Shown here piece after piece: positions 7,989 to 18,430 of a stretch of 64,000 nt of DNA; the stretch's first letter is position 1, and every line of letters begins with the position of its first letter. Origin of the DNA: Chloroflexaceae bacterium (lineage in GTDB: Bacteria; Chloroflexota; Chloroflexia; Chloroflexales; Chloroflexaceae); the NCBI GenBank assembly GCA_025057155.1, contig JANWYD010000007.1:124001-188000 (forward strand), in the 5' to 3' direction. A model generated the notes under the pieces. The model ran no database searches. It was given only the letters and a program-made list of their open reading frames with translations, and was not told the origin of the DNA. The translations under genes and the position numbers were made by a program.

Positions 7989-9434
7989 TTATGGCGCGCG
8001 CACCCAGCGCGCCTGGTCGAACCAGATGGTGGCGCCGGCATCGCCGGCAAGGGCCCCGCTCTGCACGTAGCCTTCGACGCCGGCTTTAAAGGGGAAGCGC
8101 CCCAGGTGCACCCATCCGGTCTGATCGCGCTGGTTGACCGTAACTTCCACCGCGCCGTCGCGGTGCTGGATGACGTAGCGCGCCTGGGTGGCGCGCTCGC
8201 GTCTACTCGGGCAGATCGGAACGTGCACGAACAGATCGTACATGGCTTCGACAGGTAGATTGGGCTGCCAGCGCACCACCACTCCCCCTCGCGCCGGGTC
8301 GTTCACCGTGGTAGCCTGGTAGGCATGGCGCGCCATGCCGCACCCGACGGGGCTGGCGTTGAGAACCGTCTCACCGTGCCAGAAATCGCCGCCGAGTTCG
8401 TCAACGACGTGCTCAGAAGCGGACGGGTCGCGTTGCGGCGGGCCGGCGAGGGGGTCCTGTCCTAGCCAGAGGTATGTAACTTCCACTTCAGCCTGGTCGC
8501 CGACGATACCCAGGTCGTCCCACCAGATGCCATCCCCCACATCCATGGCCGTAGGGAAGCGCACAAAGCCCTTGTCGGCGCGCCCGCCGTTGAAGCCTTC
8601 GTAGTAGGCGGCGTGGTCAACGGGCCAGCCGCGCTCAAGTTGCGGGAAGCCGCGTCGCGGCTGGTTCCAGTAGTCGTCGCGTTCGCTGTAGGGACCGACG
8701 TCATACACCGGGGCCACTGCACTGCGCCCCTGGTAGGTAATACGCACCTGGTACTCATCGCGCCCACGGGTGGAGAGCGCCGTCCAGGAGGGCAGAGCGA
8801 CGAAGCGCGCCCGTGGCGGAATGATGTAGCCATTGGCCGTCCGCCCGCCGACCATGCCCTGCCGGGTAGCGCGGATGCGGAACGTCGGCGCGATGCTGAA
8901 CGGCCCTGCGCTGGCTGCCGCGAAGACGGAGGGCGTCTGGCTGGTGCTGGCGAGGCGCACGTCGCGCACCGCTGGCGTCGCATCAGGGCTGCCAAGAAGG
9001 ATCACGCGGTACTGCGCGAGGAGTACAGGCTGGTCGAAGCCAACTACGGCGCCGTCGGGAAGGGTGGTGACCCAGGGCAGCCAGCGCTGGCCATCAGGGC
9101 TGCCGCGCACGTCAATCCGCGCTTCGGCGCCGGGAGGGAGCGTGGTGGTATAGCTAAGTTTCAGGCGAGTAGCGGGCGGGTCGAGTCGAACAGGCGTGGA
9201 GAGGGCGCTACCGTAGCGCTGGTATCCGCCAACAACGGACGGGGGCGGGCCGGCGTCGGCCGCGAGCGTGAGAGCGCGATCGGGGCCGCTCCACGCGCCG
9301 TCGAGCAACTCCAGGCCTCCAGCGGACACGGGGCTGTTTGCCAGGACGGGAAGGGCGGGGACGAGAGCGGTGATGAGGATCCAGAGCGCCCATATGGGCC
9401 GCGACCACAACCTGGGGGATCGCTTGCTACTCAA
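7989..9434 (-). CDS. Secreted golvesin C-terminal-like domain protein
   Basis: A 481-residue exported protein with an N-terminal signal/anchor (basic SSKRSPRLWSR, hydrophobic residues 14-31, cleavage near VLANSP). Beta-rich domains follow. The C-terminal 130 residues match the golvesin-like fold: GGVVVRWQPNLPVEAMYDLFVHVP, then a YVIQHRDG strand and the ending GATIWFDQARWV. A middle segment YDVGPYSERDDYWN resembles part of double-psi barrel proteins. No catalytic residues are evident; an extracellular or envelope-binding role is likely. A TATAAT -10 box lies on the minus strand near 9492-9497. It is convergent with the GTPase operon across the terminator at 7858-7900. Confidence 0.72.
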   Translation of the reverse strand: MSSKRSPRLWSRPIWALWILITALVPALPVLANSPVSAGGLELLDGAWSGPDRALTLAADAGPPPSVVGGYQRYGSALSTPVRLDPPATRLKLSYTTTLPPGAEARIDVRGSPDGQRWLPWVTTLPDGAVVGFDQPVLLAQYRVILLGSPDATPAVRDVRLASTSQTPSVFAAASAGPFSIAPTFRIRATRQGMVGGRTANGYIIPPRARFVALPSWTALSTRGRDEYQVRITYQGRSAVAPVYDVGPYSERDDYWNQPRRGFPQLERGWPVDHAAYYEGFNGGRADKGFVRFPTAMDVGDGIWWDDLGIVGDQAEVEVTYLWLGQDPLAGPPQRDPSASEHVVDELGGDFWHGETVLNASPVGCGMARHAYQATTVNDPARGGVVVRWQPNLPVEAMYDLFVHVPICPSRRERATQARYVIQHRDGAVEVTVNQRDQTGWVHLGRFPFKAGVEGYVQSGALAGDAGATIWFDQARWVRAP

Positions 9435-9729
9435 TCGGTCCTCCGTTGTCTACGTTCCTGGTAGAATCGCCACACCCTGGTGGACGGAGGGGATTATAGC
9501 ATAATTTTTTCTTAATGTAGCAGGGGGTTGGAGAAACCCCAGGGCTGATGCGATGTCCTCCTCCCGCGGGTGGATCGGGTCGGTCTGGCCGCCCGACAGG
9601 TCATTTCTGGTTGGTTTTGGCGGCTATGCCGCCAAAACCAACCAGAAATCCGGGGTCTGGGACACTGCAACAGCCCTGGAGAAACCTGGTTTACCCGACT
9701 ACCTGCCCGCAGGGCGGATGTGATCGCCC
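9435..9729. other. Intergenic region with a 21-bp perfect palindrome
   Basis: No gene was found. It holds a minus-strand TATAAT (9492-9497) for the golvesin-like gene and the R5 palindrome at 9604-9648, described separately. Confidence 0.6.
9604..9648. repeat. R5 palindrome, perfect copy
   Basis: A 21-bp stem (9604-9624 and 9628-9648) around the loop TAT. A second copy with one inner mismatch and the same TAT loop lies at 37171-37213, and a degenerate half-copy near 39010-39040. It could act as a bidirectional transcription end between the divergent regions. Confidence 0.8.
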
Positions 9730-10902
9730 CTACAGATTGGCGGGGCGTTCGCCCAGGGTGACCTGGATATTGCGCTCCCGGCCGTCGCGGAGCACGGTGA
9801 GGGTGATAGTGTCGCCGGGCTTGTAGCCCAGCAGCAGTTGGCGGAGCGAGGTGCTGTAATCCAGGCGGACGCCGTTTACCGCGACGATAATGTCGCCTTC
9901 ACGCAGGCCGGCGCGCGCGGCGGCGCTGCCAGGCTGCACGGCGGGTTCGCCGGGACGGGCGCTGCGGATCAGGGCGCCATTCTGCACCGGCAGGTTGAAC
10001 TCGGCAGCCACCTGGCCATCAATGGTGAGGTAGGTGATCCCCAGGTAGGGGAAACGCACGCGCCCGGTCGTAATCAACTGGTCGGCCACGTTGCGGAAGA
10101 TCGCGCTGGGCACGGCGAAGCTTAACCCCTCGACCGGAGCGGCGCCGAAGACGCTCCCGTCTCCGCGCACCACCAGCGTGTTGATGCCGACGACTTCGCC
10201 GGCAAGGTTGATCAGCGGGCCGCCGCTGTTGCCCGAGTTAATCGCCGCGTCGGTCTGGATCAACCCCTCCAGGCCGGCGCCGGGGACGGAGCGATTCAGC
10301 GCGCTGACCACGCCAGCCGTGACCGTGTTGCGGAAGTTGCCCAGCGGGCTGCCAATCGCCAGCACCGTCTCGCCGGGCTGCAACTTCGTCGAGTCGCCGA
10401 TGCTCGCCACGCCGGGGACGGGGCCCTGGACGCGGATCACAGCGATGTCGTTGAGCGGGTCCGTGCCGATCAGCCGCGCCTCCTGTAACGTGCCGTCGGC
10501 AAAAAGCACGCGCAAGCTGGCGGCGTTCTCAACCACGTGGTTGTTGGTAACGATGTGACCCTGTGCGGTGATAACTACGCCACTGCCGCTGCCGCGCCCC
10601 TGCCGGCTGGTTACGATCACCGTGACCACTGCGGGGCCCACTTTCTGTACCGCGGCGACTACGGCGTCGGAATGGGCCGAGTGCCCGACGGCGCTCTGCG
10701 TCGAAGGGGCCAGGCGCGGGGCGGCCTGCGCCTCGCTCTGGATGCTTACCGGCTGGGCGCCGAAGGCCGGCGAGGCAGAGGCGGCGCGCCCGGTGACAAC
10801 CATCGCCACCGTCCCCCCGGCAACGGCGCCGCCACCGATGCCGATGACGATCCCGAGCAACAGGACGGCAAGGAGCAAGAACGGATTGTGTCTACGTTCC
10901 AT
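9730..10902 (-). CDS. HtrA/DegP-type serine protease (S1C) with PDZ domain
   Basis: A 390-residue membrane-anchored protease for envelope quality control. A single N-terminal helix (about 8-38) anchors it, and a Ser/Ala-rich linker leads to the trypsin-like domain. The triad is complete: His122 (TNNHVV), Asp152 (NDIAV) and Ser226 (GNSGGPL). One PDZ domain occupies about 285-385 (YLGITYLTIDG, LREGDIIVAVNGV). Length and layout match single-PDZ DegS/HhoA-type proteins. It appears to be transcribed alone; an ATTTTGGATT-type repeat lies just upstream at 10917-10939. Confidence 0.93.
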   Translation of the reverse strand: MERRHNPFLLLAVLLLGIVIGIGGGAVAGGTVAMVVTGRAASASPAFGAQPVSIQSEAQAAPRLAPSTQSAVGHSAHSDAVVAAVQKVGPAVVTVIVTSRQGRGSGSGVVITAQGHIVTNNHVVENAASLRVLFADGTLQEARLIGTDPLNDIAVIRVQGPVPGVASIGDSTKLQPGETVLAIGSPLGNFRNTVTAGVVSALNRSVPGAGLEGLIQTDAAINSGNSGGPLINLAGEVVGINTLVVRGDGSVFGAAPVEGLSFAVPSAIFRNVADQLITTGRVRFPYLGITYLTIDGQVAAEFNLPVQNGALIRSARPGEPAVQPGSAAARAGLREGDIIVAVNGVRLDYSTSLRQLLLGYKPGDTITLTVLRDGRERNIQVTLGERPANL

Positions 10903-11165
10903 GGGCTATACCATGTGTGGATTTTGGATTGCGGATTGTCGCAACCTTGAGGAAGCCGGCGTTCCTGCTGTTGCCCTCACGAGGCAGGGGCGAATCATAG
11001 TTCACCTCTACCTGGCCGCTGGGCATCCACCGGGTGTCAGGGCCGCCAGCGCAAGGCCGGGAGGGAGGGAACGGGTGGTCACCCCGATCCGCGACCCGGA
11101 GGAATGCGCCAGCCTGGTTGCCCGGCCGGCCGGGGGGTGGGTAAATCAGGTGTCCCCACTTTACT

Positions 11166-11300
11166 AGTCTGTGAACGAAAGTTTCCTTGCATTTCCGCCT
11201 CCCTCCCAACCCCCCCGTTGGGAGGAGGAGCCGGACACACCCTCCCCCAGCGGGGGAGGGCGGGGAGGGGGATGAGTTACCGAAAGACTTCGTTCACAGA
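11166..11300. repeat. R1 terminal-inverted-repeat element, copy A
   Basis: A 135-bp element starting AGTCTGTGAACGAAAG and ending CTTCGTTCACAGA, an inverted pair. Inside are two GC-rich hairpins (CCTCCCAAC../..GTTGGGAGG type and CCCTCCCCC/GGGGGAGGG). No open reading frame and no obvious target duplication were seen. Other copies are at 12598-12735, 18431-18538, 27561-27688 and 61677-61815. Confidence 0.85.
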
Positions 11301-11438
11301 GCACTTTCTAACCGGCGTTGGGGCCGCCTGACGCCTCAAGGCAGCCTGTCCTGCTTCAAGTATATGGCACACGACTGAGGACGAGGTTAAGCAGATGTAA
11401 GAGTTGGATGAGTGGGCGGTCATGGGCGATTGTTTCCC

Positions 11439-11457
11439 GGGAGGGCGCAGCCCTCCC
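11439..11457 (-). terminator. R3 hairpin after the epimerase gene
   Basis: Perfect stem GGGAGGGC/GCCCTCCC with a GCA loop, 14 bp beyond the epimerase stop codon. There is no U-tract, so termination is an inference from position. Confidence 0.45.
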
Positions 11458-11470
11458 ACGTCTTCAGGTT

Positions 11471-12409
11471 TTACCTCAGCAGGTCCTGAAGCGCAGGCTT
11501 CAGGGTCGGGAAGCGGAAGGAATAGCCCAGTTCCAGGGCGCGTTTGGGGAGCACGCGCTGGCCTCTGGTCACCAGGTCGGCCATTTCACCGAGGGCGATG
11601 CGCAGGGTGAACTCGGGCACCGGCAGCCACGAGGGCGAGCCAAGCACCTCGCCGAGAGTCTCGCAGAAGGTGCGGTTAGTCTGAGGATTGGGCGCGGTGG
11701 CATTGATCGGCCCGCGCACCCGTTCGTCTTCCAGGGCCAGGAGCAGGATGCCAATCTCGTCGTCGGGGTGGATCCAGGAATAGTACTGCGTGCCGGGCAT
11801 GATCGGGCCGCCGGTGCGAAGGCGGAATGGCAGCAGTAACTGAGCCAGGGCGCCCCGCTCCGGGTCGAGCACGATGCCTGTGCGGATCAGGGCCGTGCGC
11901 ACGCCATACTCCTCGGCGCGAGAGGCTTCGCGCTCCCAGGCGATGCACACCTCGGCGACGAAGTCGCGCCCCGGAGGAGAGCTTTCGTCGAGGGGCGTAT
12001 CGTCGCGGTAACCGTAGTAGCCGATGGCCGAGGCGTTGACCAGCACGGCGGGGCGCTGTTCGGCGGCGGCGATGGCATTCACGATGCCGCGCGTGCCTAT
12101 CACGCGGCTGTTGAGGATCTCCTGCTTATACTCGGGCGTCCAGCGCACTCCCAGCAGGCCCTGGGCGATGGGAGCCCCGGCGAGGTGTATCACCGCGTGC
12201 GCCCCGTCAATGGCCGTGGCCCAGGGGCCGCTTTCAGTGGGCGACCATGATACATACTCGGCGGCGCCGGGCAGGGTGGCGCGGGCCTTGACGGGATTGC
12301 GCGAGAACACGATCAGTTCATAGCCTCGTTCGCGCAGAGCGGTAAACAGTTTCGAGCCGATTAATCCGGTCGCGCCGGTGAGAACAATGCGTTTATTGGT
12401 GGTGCTCAT
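11471..12409 (-). CDS. TIGR01777-family NAD(P)-dependent epimerase/YfcH-like
   Basis: A 312-residue short-chain dehydrogenase/epimerase-like protein of the TIGR01777 group, whose substrate is not known. It shows the Rossmann motif GATGLIGSKL at residues 11-20, the family motif HLAGAPIA, NSRVIGTRGIV, and ASAIGYYGYRDD with the active-site Tyr. The ending PKRALELGYSFRFPTLKPAL is also typical. The open frame extends to 12574 through repeat sequence; ATG 12409 gives the expected N-terminus. It is transcribed away from the glycoside hydrolase gene. Confidence 0.88.
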   Translation of the reverse strand: MSTTNKRIVLTGATGLIGSKLFTALRERGYELIVFSRNPVKARATLPGAAEYVSWSPTESGPWATAIDGAHAVIHLAGAPIAQGLLGVRWTPEYKQEILNSRVIGTRGIVNAIAAAEQRPAVLVNASAIGYYGYRDDTPLDESSPPGRDFVAEVCIAWEREASRAEEYGVRTALIRTGIVLDPERGALAQLLLPFRLRTGGPIMPGTQYYSWIHPDDEIGILLLALEDERVRGPINATAPNPQTNRTFCETLGEVLGSPSWLPVPEFTLRIALGEMADLVTRGQRVLPKRALELGYSFRFPTLKPALQDLLR

Positions 12410-12862
12410 AAGGTATAGAGTACTCCGGGATGCAGCACCGGTCAAGAGCGGGCGCGAGCGCGATTTTGGATTGCTGATTTTAGATTGTGGATTGAGCGCG
12501 GCGGATCTAGAGACAGTCGCAGTCGTGCTGACGACCGAAGGGGCGCATTCCTGAATCAGTTTATCCGCCCACATTCATTTCTTCAACGAGCATGAGTGGT
12601 CTGTAAACAAAGTCTTTCCCTAAACCCCCGCCCCCTCCCCAACCCTCCCCCGCCGGGGGAGGGAGTCTGGCGCCTACCCCAACGGGGGAGGCTGGGAGGG
12701 GCGCGGAAATGCCGCGCAACTTAGCTTTACAGACTAATCAGTCTCGCTGCGGGCCGGTGAGCCACGGACGCCAAAATATGTGATACCCTATGCACTCGGA
12801 GGACGCAATGAGGGACGCGGGCCGCGCGGGTTTTGCTCGGCGCGTCTCGACCAGGCGAAGCA
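12410..12862. other. Divergent intergenic region with repeats
   Basis: It holds an R8-type TTTTGGATT/TTTTAGATT repeat (12462-12494) and R1 copy B (12598-12735) between two divergent genes. No gene or clear promoter was found. Confidence 0.55.
12598..12735. repeat. R1 terminal-inverted-repeat element, copy B (inverted)
   Basis: A 138-bp copy in the opposite orientation to copy A: left end GGTCTGTAAACAAAG, right end CTTTACAGACT. The internal GCATTTCC-type motif and both GC hairpins are kept, seen on the complementary strand. Confidence 0.8.
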
Positions 12863-14794
12863 ATGGAGTGGAATGGAGTTGTGGAGCGATACCCGACGGC
12901 CAGCGTGCCTGTGCTGGTGTTAATACTGCTGGTTGCGTTCGTTCCGGGCGTTCCGCCGGCCAGCGCCGCCCCACGCCAACCCGCGGGGCCGCCCACGCTC
13001 TTCGGCCTGAACATGTACATCACCGGGCGCGAACGCAGCGATGCCGAGGCCGCTGCGCTGGTGGCGATGGCCACGCGCATCGGGGCCAGATGGACCCGCG
13101 AGGAGATCTGCTGGGCCTGCTGGGGCCGGGAGGCCGCGAATCTGTTCTATGACCGGCGCATCGGCCTGCTCGCCGACGCGGGCATCGGCATCATTGGCAT
13201 GCTGCTGACCACGCCTGAGGAGCACCGCGACCCGCGCTGCGCGGCCCACGCCAGAGCGACCGGCCAGCCCGCGTACTGGTGCGCGCCAACTGATATGGAC
13301 GCCTACGCCCGCTGGGTTGGCCAGGTGGTTGAGCGGTACGACGGCGATGGATACAATGATGCTCCCGGCTCGCCGCGGGTGGCCGCCTGGGAGATCTGGA
13401 ACGAGCCGGATATGGACGGCACCTGGCTGCCCCGGGCCGACCCGGCGGCCTACGCCGTGATGCTGCGCAAAGCCTATGCCGCGGTCAAACGGGCCGACCC
13501 GACCGCGCTCGTGCTGAATGGCGGGGTCTACGTCTTCGATGCAGTGGGCCAGAATGCCTTTATGGACCGGGTGGTGGAACTGGCGGGCTGGGATAGTTTT
13601 GACGTGCTCTCGATCCACCCCTGGCTGATTGACCACGCGCCTGATGACCCCGCGCTGATTAACCCCCGTGAGGGTTTCGATGTGACCATTCCCGGGCGGC
13701 TGGAGCTGGCGAAGCGCTGGGCGTCTCGGGGCGGCAAGCCGGTGTGGATCACCGAGGTGGGCTGGAGCGTCTGTGGCGGGGCCTGCGCGCCGCAGTTCGC
13801 CAGGAGCCTCGACCAGCAGGCCGATTACCTGGTGCGCACCTTCGTGCTGGCGGCAGCGGCAGGCATTCCCCACGTCAGCTTTTTTCAGCTCGAGGACAGG
13901 TTCGGCGGCGCGCAGCAACCATGGGGGCCAGCGGCGATCGTTGACGACGCGCTCAACCCCAGGCCGGCCTACCTGGCCTACGGCACAATGGTGGCCCAGT
14001 TGCAGTTCGCGCGCTACGAGGGAACCGGGCCGGCCCATCGCCCCGGGCGCCTGGCCCACCACCGCTTCGTTCAGCCCGACGGCGGCAGCGTGGAGGTGCT
14101 CTGGAGCCTCGGCGAGCGGCGCAGCGTCGAATTGCCGCTGGCGCCAGGGTGCAGCGCGGCCCTGATCCAGCGTGATGGGGCCGAGCAACCGCTGACGGGC
14201 AGCGTGGCGAGCATCAGTGTGGGGGAGCGTCCGGTGTACCTGCGCCAGACGGCGCCCGGACGTTCGCGCACCTTCGCCGAGACGGGATTGACGGTGAGCG
14301 GGGTGTTTCTGGCGGCGTGGGAGCGCGGCGGCGGGCTGACCGTATTCGGCCTGCCGCTGACGCCGGAGCGGGTGGAGCGGGGCGCCGACGGGCGCGACCG
14401 GCGCGTGCAGTGGTTCGAGCGCAACCGCCTGGAGCACCACCCTGAGAACCCGCCGCCCAACGATGTACTCGGCGGGCTGCTCGGCGTGGAGTACCTGGCG
14501 CGCCGCGGCATTGACTGGCGCGGCCTGCCCACGGTGAGCGGGGCCGGGCCGGGCTGCCGCTACTTCCCCGAGACGCAACACAGCCTCTGCCCGCCCTTCC
14601 GGGCCTTCTGGGAGCGCAACGGCGGCCTCGCGACGTTCGGCTACCCCATCAGCGAGCTGCTGACGGAAACGGTGGAGGGAGGGCGAGTGTTGACCGTGCA
14701 GTACTTCGAGCGCAGCCGTTTCGAGGAGCATCCCGACCAGCCGCCCGCGCGCCGCGTGCAGTTGAGCCGGCTGGGGGCCGAGTTGATGCCGTAG
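12863..14794 (+). CDS. Secreted clan-A glycoside hydrolase with C-terminal repeats
   Basis: A 643-residue exported enzyme. An N-terminal hydrophobic segment (about 13-36, ending ASAAP) is followed by a TIM-barrel of the GH5/GH39 type (about 45-400). The acid/base is Glu181 in WEIWNEPD and the nucleophile Glu298 in VWITEVGW, so a retaining beta-glycosidase mechanism is expected; the sugar is unknown. The C-terminal region (about 460-640) has two units with the pattern FxxxWxxxGGLxxFGxPxxE..VQ(W/Y)FERxRxExHP, a repeat often seen in Chloroflexota secreted proteins and probably involved in binding. ATG 12863 is chosen over the TTG at 12833 because it begins a proper signal sequence. Confidence 0.82.
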   Translation: MEWNGVVERYPTASVPVLVLILLVAFVPGVPPASAAPRQPAGPPTLFGLNMYITGRERSDAEAAALVAMATRIGARWTREEICWACWGREAANLFYDRRIGLLADAGIGIIGMLLTTPEEHRDPRCAAHARATGQPAYWCAPTDMDAYARWVGQVVERYDGDGYNDAPGSPRVAAWEIWNEPDMDGTWLPRADPAAYAVMLRKAYAAVKRADPTALVLNGGVYVFDAVGQNAFMDRVVELAGWDSFDVLSIHPWLIDHAPDDPALINPREGFDVTIPGRLELAKRWASRGGKPVWITEVGWSVCGGACAPQFARSLDQQADYLVRTFVLAAAAGIPHVSFFQLEDRFGGAQQPWGPAAIVDDALNPRPAYLAYGTMVAQLQFARYEGTGPAHRPGRLAHHRFVQPDGGSVEVLWSLGERRSVELPLAPGCSAALIQRDGAEQPLTGSVASISVGERPVYLRQTAPGRSRTFAETGLTVSGVFLAAWERGGGLTVFGLPLTPERVERGADGRDRRVQWFERNRLEHHPENPPPNDVLGGLLGVEYLARRGIDWRGLPTVSGAGPGCRYFPETQHSLCPPFRAFWERNGGLATFGYPISELLTETVEGGRVLTVQYFERSRFEEHPDQPPARRVQLSRLGAELMP

Positions 14795-14958
14795 GGATGT
14801 AGAGAAACCTGGTTTCCCCACGCCCTACGGCATCGCGATGCTGGATTCGGAAAAGAGGTCGTGGAGAGGCAAAGCCTCTCCGAACCTCCCCTGCGCCGTG
14901 TCGCTGTCCACCAGAGCGCTAGCATATTAGTTTGCCAGCATATTAGCTTGTTAGTATA
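14795..14958. repeat. Short AT-rich direct repeats downstream of ettA
   Basis: Between convergent genes lie a GAAACC-T-GGTTTC hairpin (14804-14816) and the direct repeat AGCATATTAG occurring twice near 14922-14948, followed by TTAGTATACTAG. The composition is unlike the GC-rich surroundings. Confidence 0.5.
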
Positions 14959-16632
<1,674 letters not shown>

Positions 16633-16662
16633 GTGCTGTTGCTCCTCGATGTCGGTTTCAAG

Positions 16663-16843
16663 ATGGGGAAACCAGGTTTGCCCTTGCCCCGGCCTGCCGG
16701 GAGACCAACCGTAACGCAACCCTCCGGGTTACACGCGGGCAAACCGGGTTTCCCGCGGCCGGGCTCGCCAGGGAACCCGCCATAATGCAACCCTTCGGGT
16801 TACATGCGGGCAAACCGGGTTTCCCCCGCCCCGGCCTGACGAA
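16663..16843. repeat. Tandem repeat of GCAAACC/GGTTTCCC units
   Basis: Units begin near 16663, 16736 and 16806. Each combines a GGCAAACC-GGTTTCCC hairpin, a CCCGGCCTG/CCGGGCTCG stretch, then GCAACCC-GGGTTAC. The third unit is partial. Confidence 0.7.
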
Positions 16844-16904
16844 AGGGTTTGGGAGGGCTGCGGTCGCTCCAGTATACCCTATCTACGTAACTATTGGAGG
16901 GGTT

Positions 16905-16925
16905 CGGGGAGGCCAGGCCTCCCCG
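16905..16925. repeat. R3-like perfect hairpin
   Basis: CGGGGAGGCC and GGCCTCCCCG around a single A; same structural class as the GGGAGGGC hairpins elsewhere. Confidence 0.6.
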
Positions 16926-17084
16926 CAATTCCCTTTCCGCCCGCTGCGGCAGATCCGTTCCGGCTTTGCCGGGGCGTGCGCCCGCCGCGGGCGGAATCAA
17001 CGAATCGCGGAGGGCGCAGTTCTCCCCACCTCCCCCCAACGAACGCGCCGCGCAGCGAAACCACGGGTTAGCAGGAGGACTCCT

Positions 17085-17615
17085 ATGTGCACCCGAGTGT
17101 TCTGGAACACCAACAAGACGGCGCTGCTGGTCGGCAGGTCCATGGACTGGCCGACGTCCACCGAGCCGAAGCTCTACGTCTTTCCGCGGGGGATAGCGCG
17201 CGATGGCGGCATGCTGGGCGCGCAACGGTTCATCGCGGAGAACCCGGCGAGGTGGACCTCGCGGTACGGCAGCATCGTCACAGCGGCCTACGATCTGGGC
17301 GCCTTTGATGGCTTCAATGAACGCGGCCTCGCCATGCACCTGCTCTACCTGACGGCCGCCGACTACGGCCCGCGCGACCCAAGCCTGCCCGCGCTCCATT
17401 CAGGGGCGTGGGGGCAGGCCCTGCTCGACAACGCGGCGACCGTCGAGGAGGCCCTGGCGTTGCACGCGGGATACCGACTGGTGAAGGCTCAGGACCGGGG
17501 CTACGAGGCCAATCTGCACCTGGCGCTCGAGGACGCCAGCGGCGACTCGGCGATCATCGAGTAGATTGACAGCAAGCCGGTCATCCATCACGGGCGCGAG
17601 TTTCGGGTCATGACC
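17085..17615 (+). pseudogene. Broken Ntn-hydrolase (choloylglycine hydrolase family)
   Basis: The gene starts with MCTRVFWN, so Cys2 would become the N-terminal nucleophile of a linear amide hydrolase (penicillin V acylase/bile salt hydrolase family). The normal motifs GRSMDWP, GFNERGLAMHLLYL and GDSAIIE follow. An in-frame TAG at 17562-17564 then interrupts the frame, yet translation beyond it continues to match the family (IDSKPVIHHGREFRVMTN) up to about 17615, where similarity ends. Only the first half of a typical 330-360-residue enzyme remains. A TAC or TAT to TAG change is the simplest explanation for the stop. The ribosome-binding site AGGAGG is intact. Confidence 0.8.
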
Positions 17616-17684
17616 AACATGGGAAAAGCTGGCGCTCGAACCGGGGGACTTCGAGGGCGCCGGGCGGCGCCGTTCACAGACCAT

Positions 17685-18350
17685 TCACCCGCTCACCTGC
17701 AGCCCGGTGAGGGCCACGAACGCGGCGATCAGCAGGCAGAACAGGGACAGATAGAAGAGCGCGGGGATCAGGACGACCACCAGGGCGCGGCGTGGCGGCA
17801 GGTTCAGCCCCGACTGCACGCCGAGGTAGGTCAGGTAGAGGCCGTAGAAGGTTAGGAAGATCGCCAGCGGCGCCGTCAGGCACGAGAACCAGCCGAAGGA
17901 GAAGAGATTCACCACTGCCCCGATGATCGCGACCGGCGCCCAGAACAGCGCGATATCGTATGCCAGTTCGCCGAACTTGCCGTCACCGCCCAGCAGCCGC
18001 CCCAGCAGGTAGACGATGACAAGGTAGAGGAGGAAGCCGATCATCGTGTGCAGCAGGTTGCCGAGCACGGGGATGCCGGGCTCCCAGGGCCTGAGAAGCG
18101 TTTCATAGGGCAGATCGCGGCCGAGCCGCGCTTCCAGGCCGGCGAAGTAGGCCGCCACGGTGGCCGCCTGCCGCTCCAGGAACGGCCGCTGGATCAGGAA
18201 GGTCAGCCAGCCGAGGATGGCGGTGATGGTCGCGCCGATGAACACGTAGAGCAGCGCCCAGCCCAGCCTGCGCTGCTCGTGGGCCTCGAAGGTGGCTACC
18301 GAGGGCCGCAGCAACACCGCCCGGCTGCCGCGGATCATCGTCATCAGCAT
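17685..18350 (-). CDS. Yip1-domain membrane protein
   Basis: A 221-residue integral membrane protein with about five helices and an N-terminal cytosolic segment MIRGSRAVLLRPSVATFEAHEQ, the usual Yip1-family entry before the first helix. Visible helices are LGWALLYVFIGATITAILGW, LLHTMIGFLLYLVIVYLLGR, IALFWAPVAIIGAVVNLFSF, a helix with AIFLTFYGLYLTYLGV, and ALVVVLIPALFYLSLFCLLIAA. Its role in bacteria is unknown. The frame extends to 18533 only through R1 copy C; ATG 18350 is the credible start. Two further Yip-like proteins lie at 20685-21365 and 52775-53443. Confidence 0.75.
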   Translation of the reverse strand: MLMTMIRGSRAVLLRPSVATFEAHEQRRLGWALLYVFIGATITAILGWLTFLIQRPFLERQAATVAAYFAGLEARLGRDLPYETLLRPWEPGIPVLGNLLHTMIGFLLYLVIVYLLGRLLGGDGKFGELAYDIALFWAPVAIIGAVVNLFSFGWFSCLTAPLAIFLTFYGLYLTYLGVQSGLNLPPRRALVVVLIPALFYLSLFCLLIAAFVALTGLQVSG

Positions 18351-18430
18351 GCGCGTTGCTCCGTTACGGACGCCCCTGCCGGCAGGAGAGTCGTTGCAGC
18401 GCAATTCTCCGCGTTGCGGCAAGGAAACCA

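Larger units (their letters stand above)
10903..11470. other. 568-bp gene-free region with repeats R8, R1 and R3
   Basis: No credible gene lies here. It contains an R8-type TTTTGGATT repeat (10917-10939), R1 copy A (11166-11300) and a GGGAGGGC-GCA-GCCCTCCC hairpin (11439-11457) just past the end of the epimerase gene, placed to end its transcript. Confidence 0.6.
16633..17084. other. 452-bp gene-free repeat region
   Basis: It contains about 2.5 tandem units of roughly 70 bp (16663-16843) and an R3-like hairpin (16905-16925). Further GC palindromes lead up to the ribosome-binding site AGGAGG before 17085. No gene is supported. Confidence 0.6.

Noticed and set aside
11166-11300. CRISPR array, given repeated palindromes
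   Set aside because: R1 copies are scattered over 50 kb, with no regular spacers and no cas genes.
12920-14821. 633-residue minus-strand open frame
   Set aside because: Antisense of the secreted glycoside hydrolase; composition is that of a shadow frame.
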